Part shown: positions 8,435 through 17,447 of the stretch, piece after piece
Numbering within the stretch: the first letter of the stretch is position 1
How the letters are laid out: each line of letters opens with the position of its first letter
NCBI RefSeq assembly: GCF_016703145.1
Contig: NZ_JADJCO010000003.1
Coordinates: 1,628,001-1,692,000 of the forward strand
Direction of reading: 5' to 3'
DNA length: 64,000 nt
Source of the DNA: Ottowia sp.
GTDB taxonomy: Bacteria; Pseudomonadota; Gammaproteobacteria; Burkholderiales; Burkholderiaceae_C
The notes under the pieces: generated by a model
The model's input: the letters and a program-made list of their open reading frames with translations, nothing else
Told to the model about the DNA's origin: nothing
Databases searched by the model: none
Translations under genes and position numbers: made by a program

Positions 8435-9982
8435 ATGATCGCCAGTCCGAACCCGACGTTTCATACGTCATCCAGGCATAGCAAGGCAGCCCAGGCCGAC
8501 GCCTTGCTTGCCGAGTACCTCGACACCCAGCGCGGCTTTCCTTCCTTTGCGACCCGTGCCAGCGCGGCCCGTCATTTCCTGTACTGGCTGCGGTCGCGGC
8601 GCATTTCCATTGCTCAGGTAGGGGCCACTGTCGTCGAGCGCTTTGCACGCCATCAATGCCGATGCCAGGGCTTTCACGGACAGGGCTACAGCCCGCAAGA
8701 GGCGCAGCGGCCGGGCTACATCACCAATGTCCGGCGGTTCGTTGCCTACCTCGAAGATCGCGGCGCCATACCTGTTCCCGAAGATCATGCGCCAGTTGCA
8801 GCTCAACTTCCGGCCTACGGCAACCATCTCATCCTGCGGGGATACAGCAGAGGGACCCGGAGCATGCTTTCTTCCGCTGCCGAGCACTTCGTCCACTGGC
8901 TTCGTTTGTCTCGCATTCAAGCGCAGGATGTGGATGGTCGTGATGTCGAACGCTTTGCGCAACACGATTGCAGGTGCTTTCTTTGTCGCAAGCATGGGAC
9001 CGTGACCGCTTGGGGTGTGGCTGAACGGCGGCGCGGAGCGTCCGCATTGCTTCAATTCCTGCGTGACGGTGGCCTGGTGCCTCCGCTTAGTGTCACAGCG
9101 GAGGACCCGCGCCTGACCGATTTCCGGGCGTGGCTTGTCCATCGATGCGGAGTCACCAAGCAGACGGTCGTGCGTTATCTTGCCGAGGCCACGCGCTGGC
9201 TACCGTCGCTGGATGCTGACCCGGGTACGTATGACGCCATCACGATTCGCAATGTCGTGCTGGACCAGCCCGCGAACCGATCCCACAAGTCCGTGCAACT
9301 GACCGCGATCGTGCTGCGGTCCTATCTCAGGTATCTCGCGGCCAACGATGCGTGCCGTCCCGAACTCATACACGCCGTCCCCTTCGCTCGAGGTCCTCGC
9401 AACGCCGGTTTGCCACGGTTTCTGAGCCCGGCAACGATCGAGCAGATCATTGCATCATGTGACGCCAGTACACCAGCAGGACTGCGTGATCGAGCGATCA
9501 TCCTGCTGCTGGCCCGGCTCGGGATGCGGGCCGGCGACATCTGCCAGCTTGGGCTGTCAGACATTGACTGGACGACTGCGCGGTTGCGCGTAGCTGGCAA
9601 GAGCCGAAGGGCGATGCAGTTGCCATTGCCGCAAGATGCCGGGGATGCGTTGTTGGCCTATATCGAGCAAGCTCGCCCGAGCGTACGGGAAGACCACGTC
9701 TTTCTGCGCCTTCAGGCACCGCAGGGACCTTTGAAGTCGTCGGCCATCGCTTGCCTCGTCGCAAAGGCCCGCGCTCGCGCCGGTATTGAGGGTGGACCAA
9801 CAGGATCGCATGTGTTCCGCCATTCGCTGGCGACCTCGATGGTTAGGGCCGGTGCCAGCCTGGAAGCCGTTGGTGCCATCCTTCGTCACCAATCGCCTGA
9901 GACGACGGCCATCTATGCCAAGGTCGACGTGACCATGCTGGCCCGTGTCGCCCAGCCCTGGCCGGGAGGTGCACCATGCTGA
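8435..9982 (+). CDS. RIT tyrosine recombinase, first gene (long form)
   Basis: A 515-residue tyrosine recombinase. The long N-terminal half holds two related SAM-like core-binding segments, each followed by a Cys-rich patch (RHQCRCQGF; QHDCRCFLCRKHG). The catalytic domain shows the first Arg (LGMRAGDICQL), the HxxR box (HVFRHSLAT), the later His (LRHQSPETT) and the Tyr nucleophile (AIYAKVDV). The paired CRC patches could bind metal. ATG 8435 lies 35 bp inside the left inverted repeat. It overlaps the second recombinase gene by 7 bp, so the trio is translationally coupled. Confidence 0.9.
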   Translation: MIASPNPTFHTSSRHSKAAQADALLAEYLDTQRGFPSFATRASAARHFLYWLRSRRISIAQVGATVVERFARHQCRCQGFHGQGYSPQEAQRPGYITNVRRFVAYLEDRGAIPVPEDHAPVAAQLPAYGNHLILRGYSRGTRSMLSSAAEHFVHWLRLSRIQAQDVDGRDVERFAQHDCRCFLCRKHGTVTAWGVAERRRGASALLQFLRDGGLVPPLSVTAEDPRLTDFRAWLVHRCGVTKQTVVRYLAEATRWLPSLDADPGTYDAITIRNVVLDQPANRSHKSVQLTAIVLRSYLRYLAANDACRPELIHAVPFARGPRNAGLPRFLSPATIEQIIASCDASTPAGLRDRAIILLLARLGMRAGDICQLGLSDIDWTTARLRVAGKSRRAMQLPLPQDAGDALLAYIEQARPSVREDHVFLRLQAPQGPLKSSAIACLVAKARARAGIEGGPTGSHVFRHSLATSMVRAGASLEAVGAILRHQSPETTAIYAKVDVTMLARVAQPWPGGAPC

Positions 9983-10886
9983 GCGACGACGTCATCCGCT
10001 ATGTCGCAATGCGGCGTGGTTTCGGACTCCAGTTCGACGCGCCAGAGCGCATCTTGCGGCAGTTCGCCCGCTATGCAGAGGAGCGTGGAGATCAGCACCT
10101 TCTGTCTCACCGCATCTTCGAGTGGTGCCGCAAGGCTTCCACGCCGAACCGGGCACGAACCTTCTACAACGCCATCAGACTCTTCTGTGTCTTTCTCCAT
10201 GCGGAGGATGTACGCCACGAGCTGCCGCCAGCCGGAGCCTTTGGGCGGCAGTTGCCACGGCCGACGCCGCATCTACTGGACCCTCACCACGTCCGCTCCA
10301 TCATGGACGCCGCGCTCAAGTTGGGACCCGAAGGGTCGATCAGGCCGCATACGTACCATCATCTCTTCGGCCTGCTGGCGCGGCTGGCCTGCGCATATCC
10401 GAGGCTTTGGCGCTCAAGCGCGGAGATCTCACCGAGGACGGACTCATCATCCGCAATGCCAAGTTCGGCAAGAGTCGGCTCTTGCCGCTTCATCCGACCA
10501 CGCGGCAGGCGCTGGACCGCTACCTCGCGGTCCGCGCGAAGCTTGGTTCCCATGGCGATGACCTGTTCGTGGTGACCACTGGCCATGCTCCGAATCAGCG
10601 CTGCGCACAACAAGTATTCACTCAGCTCCTGCGGCAACTGGGATTGCGTGCGTCGGGTTCAATACCAGGCCCGCGGCTGCACGACCTGCGGCACACCTTC
10701 GCTGTGCGCTCACTGGAGTCCTGCTCCCACGATCGGCAAGTGGTCGCCAACCACATGCTGGCGCTCAGCACCTATCTCGGGCATGTAGACGTCACGAAGA
10801 CGTACTGGTATCTCGAAGCGACGCCGGTCTTGATGCGCGACATCGCCCTGGCGGGTGAGCAACTCTTCCGGGGAGAGATGGCATGA
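9976..10886 (+). pseudogene. RIT tyrosine recombinase, second gene, frameshifted
   Basis: The N-terminal part (MLSDDVIRYVAMRRGFGLQF through HTYHHLFGLLA) is in one frame. From about 10383 the protein continues in another frame as GLRISEALALKRGDL through HDLRHTFAVRSL to the Tyr region TKTYWYLE. One base is missing between GCGCGG and CTGGCC, exactly where the first catalytic Arg motif should be. Corrected, it would be about 303 residues, usual for the middle RIT gene. It ends in an ATGA overlap with the third gene. The shift is either real decay or a sequencing error; if real, this copy is unlikely to move on its own. Confidence 0.85.
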
Positions 10887-11887
10887 CAGATCTTGCCCCG
10901 CATCTGACTGCGTTCCTGCGAGAGCATCTGCCGCGCGACCGCAACGCCAGTCCTCATACCGTCGCGACCTATGCCCACTGCTTTTCTCTGTTGATCCGGT
11001 TCGCCGCCAAGAGGCTCAGCCGCAGACCCTGCGACCTTTGCGTCGAAGACCTCAGTCCGGACCTGGTGCTCAAGTTCCTCGACGACATAGAAGCTGGGCG
11101 CGGCAATTGTGCTCGCACACGCAATGCCAGGCTTGCGGCTATTCGAGCCTTCTTCCGCTACCTTGAATACCAGGTTCCGGCTTGCCTTGACCAGGCCGCT
11201 CGCATTCGTGCGCTGCCGCAGAAGCGCACCGACACCGCCCTGATCGACTACCTGACGCGCGAGGAGATTCAGGCGCTGTTGGCCGCCCCAAGCACCCACA
11301 CGACCAACGGCATGCGTGATCGAGCCATGATGCACCTGACCTACGCTGCAGGTCTGCGGGTGGCCGAACTGCTGGCGCTGCGCCTGGACAGCTTTCCTAG
11401 CAACTTACTGGCGACGGTCCGGATTGTTGGCAAGGGTCGCCGGGAGCGTGTCCTGCCGCTGTGGCGCGAGACGCAGATGGCGCTGCGGGCTTGGCTCGCT
11501 GTTCGCCCCAAAGTACTGGCACCGGAGTTGTTCCTCAACCGCAACGGTGAACCCATGACCCGCGACGGCTTCGCCCATCGACTCGCCCAGCACGTTTCAG
11601 TTGCCGCTCAGAAACAAACCTCGTTGCTGCACAAGCGCATCACGCCTCACGTTCTGCGGCATAGCTGCGCCATGCACACGCTCGCGGCCACCGGCGACAT
11701 CCGCAAGGTCGCGTTGTGGCTCGGACACGCCAACATCACGACAACCGAAACCTACCTGCGCGCCGATCCGGCGGAGAAGCTTGCAGTACTGGCTGCTCAC
11801 ATGCCCCCGTCAGTCAAACCAGGGAAGTTCCGGCCACCATCCGACACCCTCATCGCCATGCTTTCCGAGGTCCGCAACGCGACATAG
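10883..11887 (+). CDS. RIT tyrosine recombinase, third gene
   Basis: A 334-residue tyrosine recombinase. The N-terminal SAM-like core-binding domain (residues about 8-100) is followed by the catalytic domain. The first Arg is in AAGLRVAELLALRL, the beta-hairpin Lys in GKGRRERVLPL, the HxLR box in HVLRHSCAMH, the second His in WLGHANITTTE and the Tyr in ETYLRADP. All five core residues are present, so this protein should be active. Start ATG 10883 overlaps the previous stop (ATGA). Confidence 0.92.
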   Translation: MTDLAPHLTAFLREHLPRDRNASPHTVATYAHCFSLLIRFAAKRLSRRPCDLCVEDLSPDLVLKFLDDIEAGRGNCARTRNARLAAIRAFFRYLEYQVPACLDQAARIRALPQKRTDTALIDYLTREEIQALLAAPSTHTTNGMRDRAMMHLTYAAGLRVAELLALRLDSFPSNLLATVRIVGKGRRERVLPLWRETQMALRAWLAVRPKVLAPELFLNRNGEPMTRDGFAHRLAQHVSVAAQKQTSLLHKRITPHVLRHSCAMHTLAATGDIRKVALWLGHANITTTETYLRADPAEKLAVLAAHMPPSVKPGKFRPPSDTLIAMLSEVRNAT

Positions 11888-11908
11888 GCAGAGGTATTAC
11901 GGCACCAC

Positions 11909-11992
11909 GGTTATGCCGAGCAGATCCAGAGGTTGCCCCCGTGGATCAACGTCTTGGAGACCATGCTCGGCATAATCTTCTGCTCCACATAA
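11909..11992 (-). repeat. RIT right inverted repeat (84 bp)
   Basis: Inverted partner of 8316-8399. Immediately outside it are the palindrome GTTATCCCGATAAC (11998-12011) and then the duplicated target GCGCTTT (12020-12026). Confidence 0.9.
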
Positions 11993-12019
11993 GCCGCGTT
12001 ATCCCGATAACGACATAAA

Positions 12020-12648
12020 GCGCTTTCTTGCGCGGCGTGGTCGTCGGTGATGGCAAGGGCCATCAACTGATCGAGCGTCACGGCATCGGCGCGATAGTCG
12101 GCCATCAGGCGCGGCGAGACATTGGCGAGTTTCAGGCGGCGTTGCACCACCAGCGGCGTGACGGAGAAATCCGCTGCAATGTCCTCGATGGGCCGGCCTT
12201 CGGCCACCAGCGCCGCGAAGGCTTCAAACTGGTCTGCCGGGTGCATGGCTTCGCGCTGCACGTTCTCGGTGAGACTGGCCGTGCGGGCCGTGCCATCGGC
12301 CACCCGCAGGCAAGGCACGTCCCAATCCTTGGCGATGCGGTGCTTCTTCGCCAGCAGCTTGAGGGCTGCGAGGCGACGGCCACCGGCCACCACTTCGTAA
12401 TGCGGGCCATCGGCGGCGGGAATCACGATCAGGTTTTGCAGCAGGCCCACGCGCTGGATGCTCGCGGCCAGTTCGGGAATGGACATGCGCGGGGTCTTGC
12501 GCACATTGCGGCCCGTGGGGCGCAACACCAGCCGCGACAGCGGAACCAGAATCATGTGCTTGCTCGGGTCGGCGGCTTGCAGCACATGGGCGGAACTGCT
12601 GGCTGCGGTGTTGACGGCGCGGGCTTCAGTCGTGGTAACGGCGTTCAT
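12020..12648 (-). pseudogene. ParB/RepB/Spo0J-like protein, N-terminal part, disrupted
   Basis: The ParB N-terminal domain is complete: SRLVLRPTGRNVRK, ELAASIQRVGLLQNLIVIP, the GGRRLAALKLL box that corresponds to the ParB GERR motif, and LTENVQREAMHPADQFEAF, followed by the helix-turn-helix region (EDIAADFSVTPLVVQRRLKL). After ITDDHAAQE-SA the frame enters the RIT element and ends at 11911 after about 35 foreign residues. Long ParB-like proteins of this type are ICE backbone genes thought to help partition or maintenance. The truncated product could still bind DNA but lacks its C-terminal 480 or so residues. Confidence 0.88.
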
Positions 12649-12714
12649 GGTGTATCTCCAATCAAGTGAAACAAAGGAATGGAGGGGAACCGCCCCTCCG
12701 GCGGGGGGAACGGT

Positions 12715-13542
12715 TCAAGCCTTGAGCTGGCGCATGCCATCGGCCAGCAGCCACAAGGCACGGTTCAGGCGAATGTCCGAATCAATGCCCTGCACAGGGC
12801 GGGTCTGCTGGCGGCGTCCGTTGGCGCCGCGGCCATGCAATCCGCCTTTGGTCAAGTTCTCCTGCGTGCGGTTGAGCACGCTCCACAGGTCGGGGCGGCG
12901 GTCGTCAAACCGGCGCGGCATCAAGATTTGCGATTCGGTGATGGGCGCGGGCTTGTCCGGGTCGTCGTACTTGAGGGAAAGTGCGGCGCGGGCGAAAACT
13001 TCGGATTCGCCATCGTCCAAGGTGATGCCGCGCATCAGGTCGCGGGATTCCTTCACGCGCTCGAAGCCGCTCAACACCTCGAAAGCGCCTTCGATAACGG
13101 AACCGGCCACGTCGCCTTTGTGGGGTACGCGCACGTCCGCTACGGTGTCGCCGCAAACAAGGCCATTGCTGCACACGAAGCGGAACATCCCGGCCAGCAT
13201 CTGATAGCTGCTGGTGCCGTCATGCGAGTTCAGCAGCACGATTTCGTTGGCCTCCGCGCCGTTGATCTGGCTGGCGTGGCGCAACCGCAGCATGTGTTTG
13301 GTGTGCTCGCGCTTGCCTTCATCGCGCACGCGGGTCTGCGTCACCATGAAGGGCTGGAACCCTTCCTTGCGAAGCTCGGTCAGCACGGCGGCGGTGGGGA
13401 TGTAGCTGTAGCGCTCCGAACGGCTCTCATGCGGGGCGTCCGCGAAGATGGATGGGGCCACGCGCCGGATGTGGTCATCGGACAGCGGGTAGTCGCTGCG
13501 CAGTGCGGGGGAATGGTTTGTGAAACGGGATGCGAGTTGCAT
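12715..13542 (-). CDS. DUF932 domain-containing protein
   Basis: A 275-residue DUF932 protein with the family pattern YSYIPTAAVLTELRKEGF, HTKHMLRLRH, EIVLLNSHDGTSSYQ and FRFVCSNGLVCGD, then a helical C-terminal region ending RALWLLADGMRQLKA. DUF932 proteins are frequent on ICEs, plasmids and phages (LGT-type genes). No catalytic activity is assigned. ATG 13542 begins the conserved N-terminus and is preceded by AGGAG. It lies 66 bp upstream of the parB start on the same strand, so the two are likely one operon. Confidence 0.88.
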   Translation of the reverse strand: MQLASRFTNHSPALRSDYPLSDDHIRRVAPSIFADAPHESRSERYSYIPTAAVLTELRKEGFQPFMVTQTRVRDEGKREHTKHMLRLRHASQINGAEANEIVLLNSHDGTSSYQMLAGMFRFVCSNGLVCGDTVADVRVPHKGDVAGSVIEGAFEVLSGFERVKESRDLMRGITLDDGESEVFARAALSLKYDDPDKPAPITESQILMPRRFDDRRPDLWSVLNRTQENLTKGGLHGRGANGRRQQTRPVQGIDSDIRLNRALWLLADGMRQLKA

Positions 13543-14194
13543 GGTCTTTCTCCTGACTTGGCTGTTGAAGAAAACCGCACACCGGATTCCAAGATTCGGA
13601 GCCCAGCCTTTCGGCTGTTCGGTGCGGTCGGCACGAAGAACCCGGTTGGCCTCGTTGCCACCGTCTTCCTGAGTTCATCGCCCGCGACGGTCAGGAGCGC
13701 GCGGACGGGGGCCGTCAAGGAGACAAGCGCAGGGTTGGTGCGGCCCGCAGGCGCAGCCGAGGACACGGCCCTGCGCGCCTTGACGGCACACGGCCGCGGG
13801 CTACAGTCGCGAGCAAGGTGATGGAGTCAGGGAAGACGGCTGAACAAGGCAACGGCCCTCCAACACGCCGACCGCACGGCAAGCGAAGCGCGCAGGCCCG
13901 AAGCTGGAAGCCGGGCCGGAGGCGTCAGCCGAGCGGAGCGAGGGGACGATGGAAGCCCGAAGGGGGCGAGACACCAGGACCGCAGGGCAGGGTGGCTCGA
14001 TGCGCAGCACGACAGCGCGGCCGGCCATAGCTCCTTGGCCGGAGACGCCCAGTATGGAATGCAGCACTGCCAGGACCTGTAGCATCCTTGGTCAGCACGG
14101 CATTCCGCACCTCACTCTGTACACCAGCCGCAAACAATACGGCCAGCTCCCACAAATGAGGCGCGGATGAATTTCCCGCAGCACAGAGGTAGCA
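13543..14194. other. Gene-free region between DUF932 and CoiA-like genes
   Basis: About 650 bp without a supported gene. It contains several short GC-rich inverted segments and, from 13879, the second copy of the dispersed island repeat. As the divergent upstream region of two genes it should hold both promoters, but I cannot place them with confidence. Confidence 0.5.
13879..14032. repeat. Dispersed GC-rich intergenic repeat, copy 2
   Basis: Shares the 17-mer GCAAGCGAAGCGCGCAG with copy 1. It shares with copy 3 the downstream blocks GATGGAAGCC, GGCGAGAC, GGCTCGATGCGCAGCA and ACAGCGCGGCC in the same order, with small indels between blocks. Confidence 0.6.
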
Positions 14195-16186
14195 ATGGCG
14201 CAAGGTTCGAGCATCTGGCAGGTCGACACCCCTACCGCACCGACGCGTCCCGTGCCCAATGCCGCCACCGTGCCGCTGAAATGGGGTCACGACTCGCGCA
14301 CCGGCGAGCCACGCTACATCCACGACTCCGAGATCATCGAAGGAGGGGCCGAATGCCAATGCCCGGCTTGCAACCTTTCGCTGACGCCGGTGTTGGCGGG
14401 GCAACCTCTGCGCCGGAATCCGACGGCGCATTTCCGCCACCCCAAAGGCGCCCAGAAAGATGACTGCACCCTCGTTGCCGCGCGGCTGGCCGCGATTCGA
14501 CACTTGAAGGAGCAGGGCTTCATCAATCTACCCAGACGCAGAATGTCGGCCTCCGCCACTGGCTTCAGCGGCCAGGGCTATGAGGGCTGGGCAGAGACAG
14601 GCGAGGAGCGTATTTCCATTGGCAGCGCCGTACTCCATGATCACGCCACGGCGCTGTTGACGCTGCCAGATGGCCGGGAACTCATCGTCGATCTCACCGG
14701 GCAACGCGATGCAGGCAGCGATGGCCATGGGCGCGCCATCGTCACGCTATCCCTTTCCGACCCCGCTATTGCGATGATGTCGCAGGAGGAGATCCGCGCG
14801 CGGTTGCGCCTGCTTCCAGACATCCGCTGGTGCGCGCATTGGAACGACCAGGCATTGCACGCGGCCGCGAGCGCGCAGGCCCGCCAGACCGCGCACGACG
14901 CCATGGATGCCTGGGGGGAAGCGGACGAAGCACTGTTTCATCGGGGTCTGCCCCTGGACCTGGATCCATCCGTCGCTCAGCAATGGCGCCGCGAGACCCT
15001 TTTGCACAGTGAAGTCAAAGCGATCCTCGAACAGGCGTCGCAGATCACGACGCCCGGCCTCTATGTCGAAGTGACCCGCTACGCACCCGACGAATTCGGC
15101 GGCGAATGGGAGGCCAACACGCTTCGCGCTCAGTGGGGAACATCGTCCGAGACGCTGCCACTGGAAAACACCCAGTTGGAGCAACGCCAGGGCAGCATCG
15201 TCCCCGACGTCATCTGCACCTTGCGCGAGCCACGGCCCTATATCTACGGGTTTACCGAAACCTGGCTTGATGGGGCCTTTGAAGAATTGATAGAAGACAC
15301 CCACAGCAGCCAACAGTGGCCTCGAACCGTGCTGATCGAGGTCACTGTGACCCACGGCATTGATCAGGAAAAGCTGCGTCGCATCCGGGAACTCAACCTG
15401 CCGACGTTGGAAATCGACATCGGCTCGCTCGGCGGCCGGGTGACTAGGGAAGGCTTGCGCCACCTGGTGGTGAACGAAACCGTCGGCAAGCGCTGGGTTC
15501 ATCACCCGACCTGGCGGCTCCGTCGCCAGATCCTCGAAGCGGAACTGGACCAGCATCCGGTCACGGTCCGCTTTCAAGAGCGCCTGGCCGAACTGCGGCG
15601 TCCCCGACTGCTCGCGACGCCAGCATCGGAATGGGTCGTGATCTATCTGGCCGCCGCCACGGAATTTCACGACGCCAATACCCGCATCGACAAAGCCCGG
15701 CGGGCACACCGAGGAGAGGGCCCAGCGCCTGCGCTGCTGGGAAAGGACAGCGAACCCTGGCTGCGGCTCATGGAAGCCGCAGAAGCCCTTGCCGCGCACG
15801 GTTATCCGGGCGCCGCCGACCCGGAGATGCTGGGTGTGGCTGGCATCGTTTCACGGCTGCTGTCGATCCAGCACAACCGGGGCATCGGCTATGCATTCGA
15901 TACCGGGTACCAAGTGCTCAACGCCATCACGCAAAGCGGCCCCGGCTACCAGCAATGGCACACGCTGTACCCCATGGCCGTCAAGGCCTATGGATTGGAG
16001 ACCCGGTTCACTTCGAAGCAAGCCGAGCGCTATGCGTCCTGGCGGCAAGGCATCATCGACAAAGTGGATGCTGGCGACGAGACGCACCTGCGGCCTGTGC
16101 GCTATGACGCCGTGCTCGGCATCCTCTTCCCAGAGATGGCGCCGCGCCTGGCCAAGGGCTACGGCCGTAGCCCGCAGCCCCAGTGA
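14195..16186 (+). CDS. CoiA-like nuclease-domain protein, 663 residues
   Basis: Two features resemble competence protein CoiA. One is a zinc-finger-like N-terminal segment (CQCPACNLSLTP followed by HFRHPKGAQKDDC). The other is a central PD-(D/E)XK-like core in which a Glu-rich strand (VLIEVTVTHGIDQEKLRRI) leads to LPTLEIDIG. In CoiA relatives this core carries nuclease residues. The C-terminal 250 residues are helical and unrecognised. ATG 14195 is followed directly by the conserved part. It faces away from the DUF932 gene. A role in processing incoming or transferred DNA would fit an ICE gene, but that is inference. Confidence 0.65.
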   Translation: MAQGSSIWQVDTPTAPTRPVPNAATVPLKWGHDSRTGEPRYIHDSEIIEGGAECQCPACNLSLTPVLAGQPLRRNPTAHFRHPKGAQKDDCTLVAARLAAIRHLKEQGFINLPRRRMSASATGFSGQGYEGWAETGEERISIGSAVLHDHATALLTLPDGRELIVDLTGQRDAGSDGHGRAIVTLSLSDPAIAMMSQEEIRARLRLLPDIRWCAHWNDQALHAAASAQARQTAHDAMDAWGEADEALFHRGLPLDLDPSVAQQWRRETLLHSEVKAILEQASQITTPGLYVEVTRYAPDEFGGEWEANTLRAQWGTSSETLPLENTQLEQRQGSIVPDVICTLREPRPYIYGFTETWLDGAFEELIEDTHSSQQWPRTVLIEVTVTHGIDQEKLRRIRELNLPTLEIDIGSLGGRVTREGLRHLVVNETVGKRWVHHPTWRLRRQILEAELDQHPVTVRFQERLAELRRPRLLATPASEWVVIYLAAATEFHDANTRIDKARRAHRGEGPAPALLGKDSEPWLRLMEAAEALAAHGYPGAADPEMLGVAGIVSRLLSIQHNRGIGYAFDTGYQVLNAITQSGPGYQQWHTLYPMAVKAYGLETRFTSKQAERYASWRQGIIDKVDAGDETHLRPVRYDAVLGILFPEMAPRLAKGYGRSPQPQ

Positions 16187-16455
16187 CTTGTGACCGGCCG
16201 AATGCGGCCCGGCACACGACGCCTTCCACGTACATACAAGAAAAGAACTGCAGGATGACGAAAAGATCGGACACCGTCGTCACTGCGAGATCGGCTGGGC
16301 GTCTCGCCCCTGCTTTACCTCGGCGCACCTTGCTGTATGGCTGTTCAAATAATGGCTCCTCGGCCGCATGACAAGAGTGCCAAGCAAGGTGCGGCGGGGA
16401 TGTGCAAATGAGCCAATCCCCGGAACCCAGCACACGCGCGCAGCGCGCACGATGA
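16187..16455. other. Intergenic region before the radC terminator
   Basis: About 270 bp between convergent genes with no supported gene. A 38-codon frame from 16255 has no good ribosome site and no recognisable motif. Confidence 0.4.
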
Positions 16456-16481
16456 AAAGAAAAAAGAGGGCCGAAGCCCTC
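16456..16481 (-). terminator. Rho-independent terminator of radC
   Basis: On the minus strand, GAGGGC-TTCG-GCCCTC (16466-16481) is followed by TTTTTTCTTTT (16456-16465). It begins 5 bp after the radC stop codon. Confidence 0.85.
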
Positions 16482-16486
16482 GTTGC

Positions 16487-17023
16487 CTACATGAGCCCCT
16501 TTTCTGCCATCGACAGGACCGAGTCGCCCGCCACGATCAGGTGATCCAGCACCCGCACGTCGATCAGCGCCGCCGCCGATTTCAGCGTCTGCGTCAGATG
16601 CTCGTCCGCCCGCGACGGCTCCGCCGAACCACTGGGATGGTTGTGCACCGGCAGCAGAGCGCTTGAATTCCGGCTCAGCGCATCCTTGACCACCTCGCGC
16701 GGATACACCGATGTCTGGCTCACGGTGCCCCGGAACATCTCCACGTAGTCGAGCACCCGGTGCTGCGCATCCAGATGAACCACCGCGAAGATCTCATGCG
16801 GCAAGTTCCCCAGCCGTGCCCGCAGGAAGTCCTTGACCACCGCCGGCGAAGTCAGCACTTCGGTCCCACGCATCCGGCCCGCCAGCACCCGCTGTGCGGC
16901 CAGCAGCACCTCGTCGGCCTCGGCCGGGCGGTACTCGCCCGCGACATCACGAACGAGCAGCGAAGAGGCAACAGAGGAAACGGCAACGAAGGAATCGAGG
17001 GAAGAGAACAGATCGTGCGACAT
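16487..17023 (-). CDS. radC: RadC-family JAB-domain protein
   Basis: A 178-residue RadC/JAB metalloprotease-fold protein. The zinc signature HNHPSG is present (LLPVHNHPSGSAEPSRAD), preceded by the family's EIFAVVHLDAQHRVL and followed by LDHLIVAG. It lacks the N-terminal helix-hairpin-helix part of chromosomal RadC, as is usual for mobile-element copies. ATG 17023 (MSHDLFSSLDSF) is chosen; an upstream extension to 17071 is unsupported. RadC-like genes are standard ICE backbone genes. Despite the name, a DNA-repair role is doubtful and the substrate is unknown. It carries its own terminator. Confidence 0.85.
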   Translation of the reverse strand: MSHDLFSSLDSFVAVSSVASSLLVRDVAGEYRPAEADEVLLAAQRVLAGRMRGTEVLTSPAVVKDFLRARLGNLPHEIFAVVHLDAQHRVLDYVEMFRGTVSQTSVYPREVVKDALSRNSSALLPVHNHPSGSAEPSRADEHLTQTLKSAAALIDVRVLDHLIVAGDSVLSMAEKGLM

Positions 17024-17447
17024 GGCGAACTCCAGTGATCGGGCGGTATTGCCCGAGACCGGAACCGGCACGCCGCAGCGCAGCTGTCACAGGTTCGAAG
17101 ACGGCCGGCAGGACGCCAGCGTGCGCAGCACGCGTAGACCTTGACCGCGAGAACGGTGTGCAAGGATGAAGGGAACAGCAAGCCAGCCTACCCACACCAA
17201 CTCACATTGCATCCGCAAGCGCAGCGCGCAGCGGCACCGCCGCGAAGGCATCAGCGATGGAAGCCGAAGGGGCGAGACGACGCAGGCGGCTCGATGCGCA
17301 GCAGGTACAGCGCGGCCCGGCATCGCCGGGGAGGCACAGCTCTGGTTCGTCGTTGGACAAGCTTGGCAGTGGATTTCCTGATAACCCGGACCTGCTCACC
17401 CTGAAAGGGTGCCCGCGACGCGCCGAGCATAGAGGGGTCGAAGTCCT
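17024..17447. other. Intergenic junction between ICE backbone and cargo
   Basis: About 420 bp with no supported gene. It holds the third copy of the dispersed repeat. It separates the backbone genes from the cargo island that starts with tatD. Confidence 0.5.
17215..17327. repeat. Dispersed GC-rich intergenic repeat, copy 3
   Basis: Starts with GCAAGCGCAGCGCGCAG (one change from copies 1 and 2). It then shows GATGGAAGCC, GGGGCGAGAC, GGCTCGATGCGCAGCA and ACAGCGCGGCC in the same order as copy 2. Confidence 0.6.

Larger units (their letters stand above)
8316..12019 (+). mobile_element. RIT (recombinase-in-trio) element inserted in parB
   Basis: Three consecutive, overlapping tyrosine-recombinase genes on one strand, flanked by 84-bp inverted repeats that differ at only about three positions (8316-8399 and 11909-11992). 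A 7-bp direct repeat GCGCTTT borders the element (8311-8317 and 12020-12026) and matches the restored parB reading frame, as expected for a target duplication. Beyond the right inverted repeat are 27 extra bases containing the palindrome GTTATCCCGATAAC (11998-12011). This architecture is the published RIT type. The middle recombinase is frameshifted here. Confidence 0.9.

Noticed and set aside
16183..16371. A 62-codon frame after the CoiA-like gene
   Set aside because: No ribosome site and no recognisable sequence; it overlaps the preceding stop by chance.
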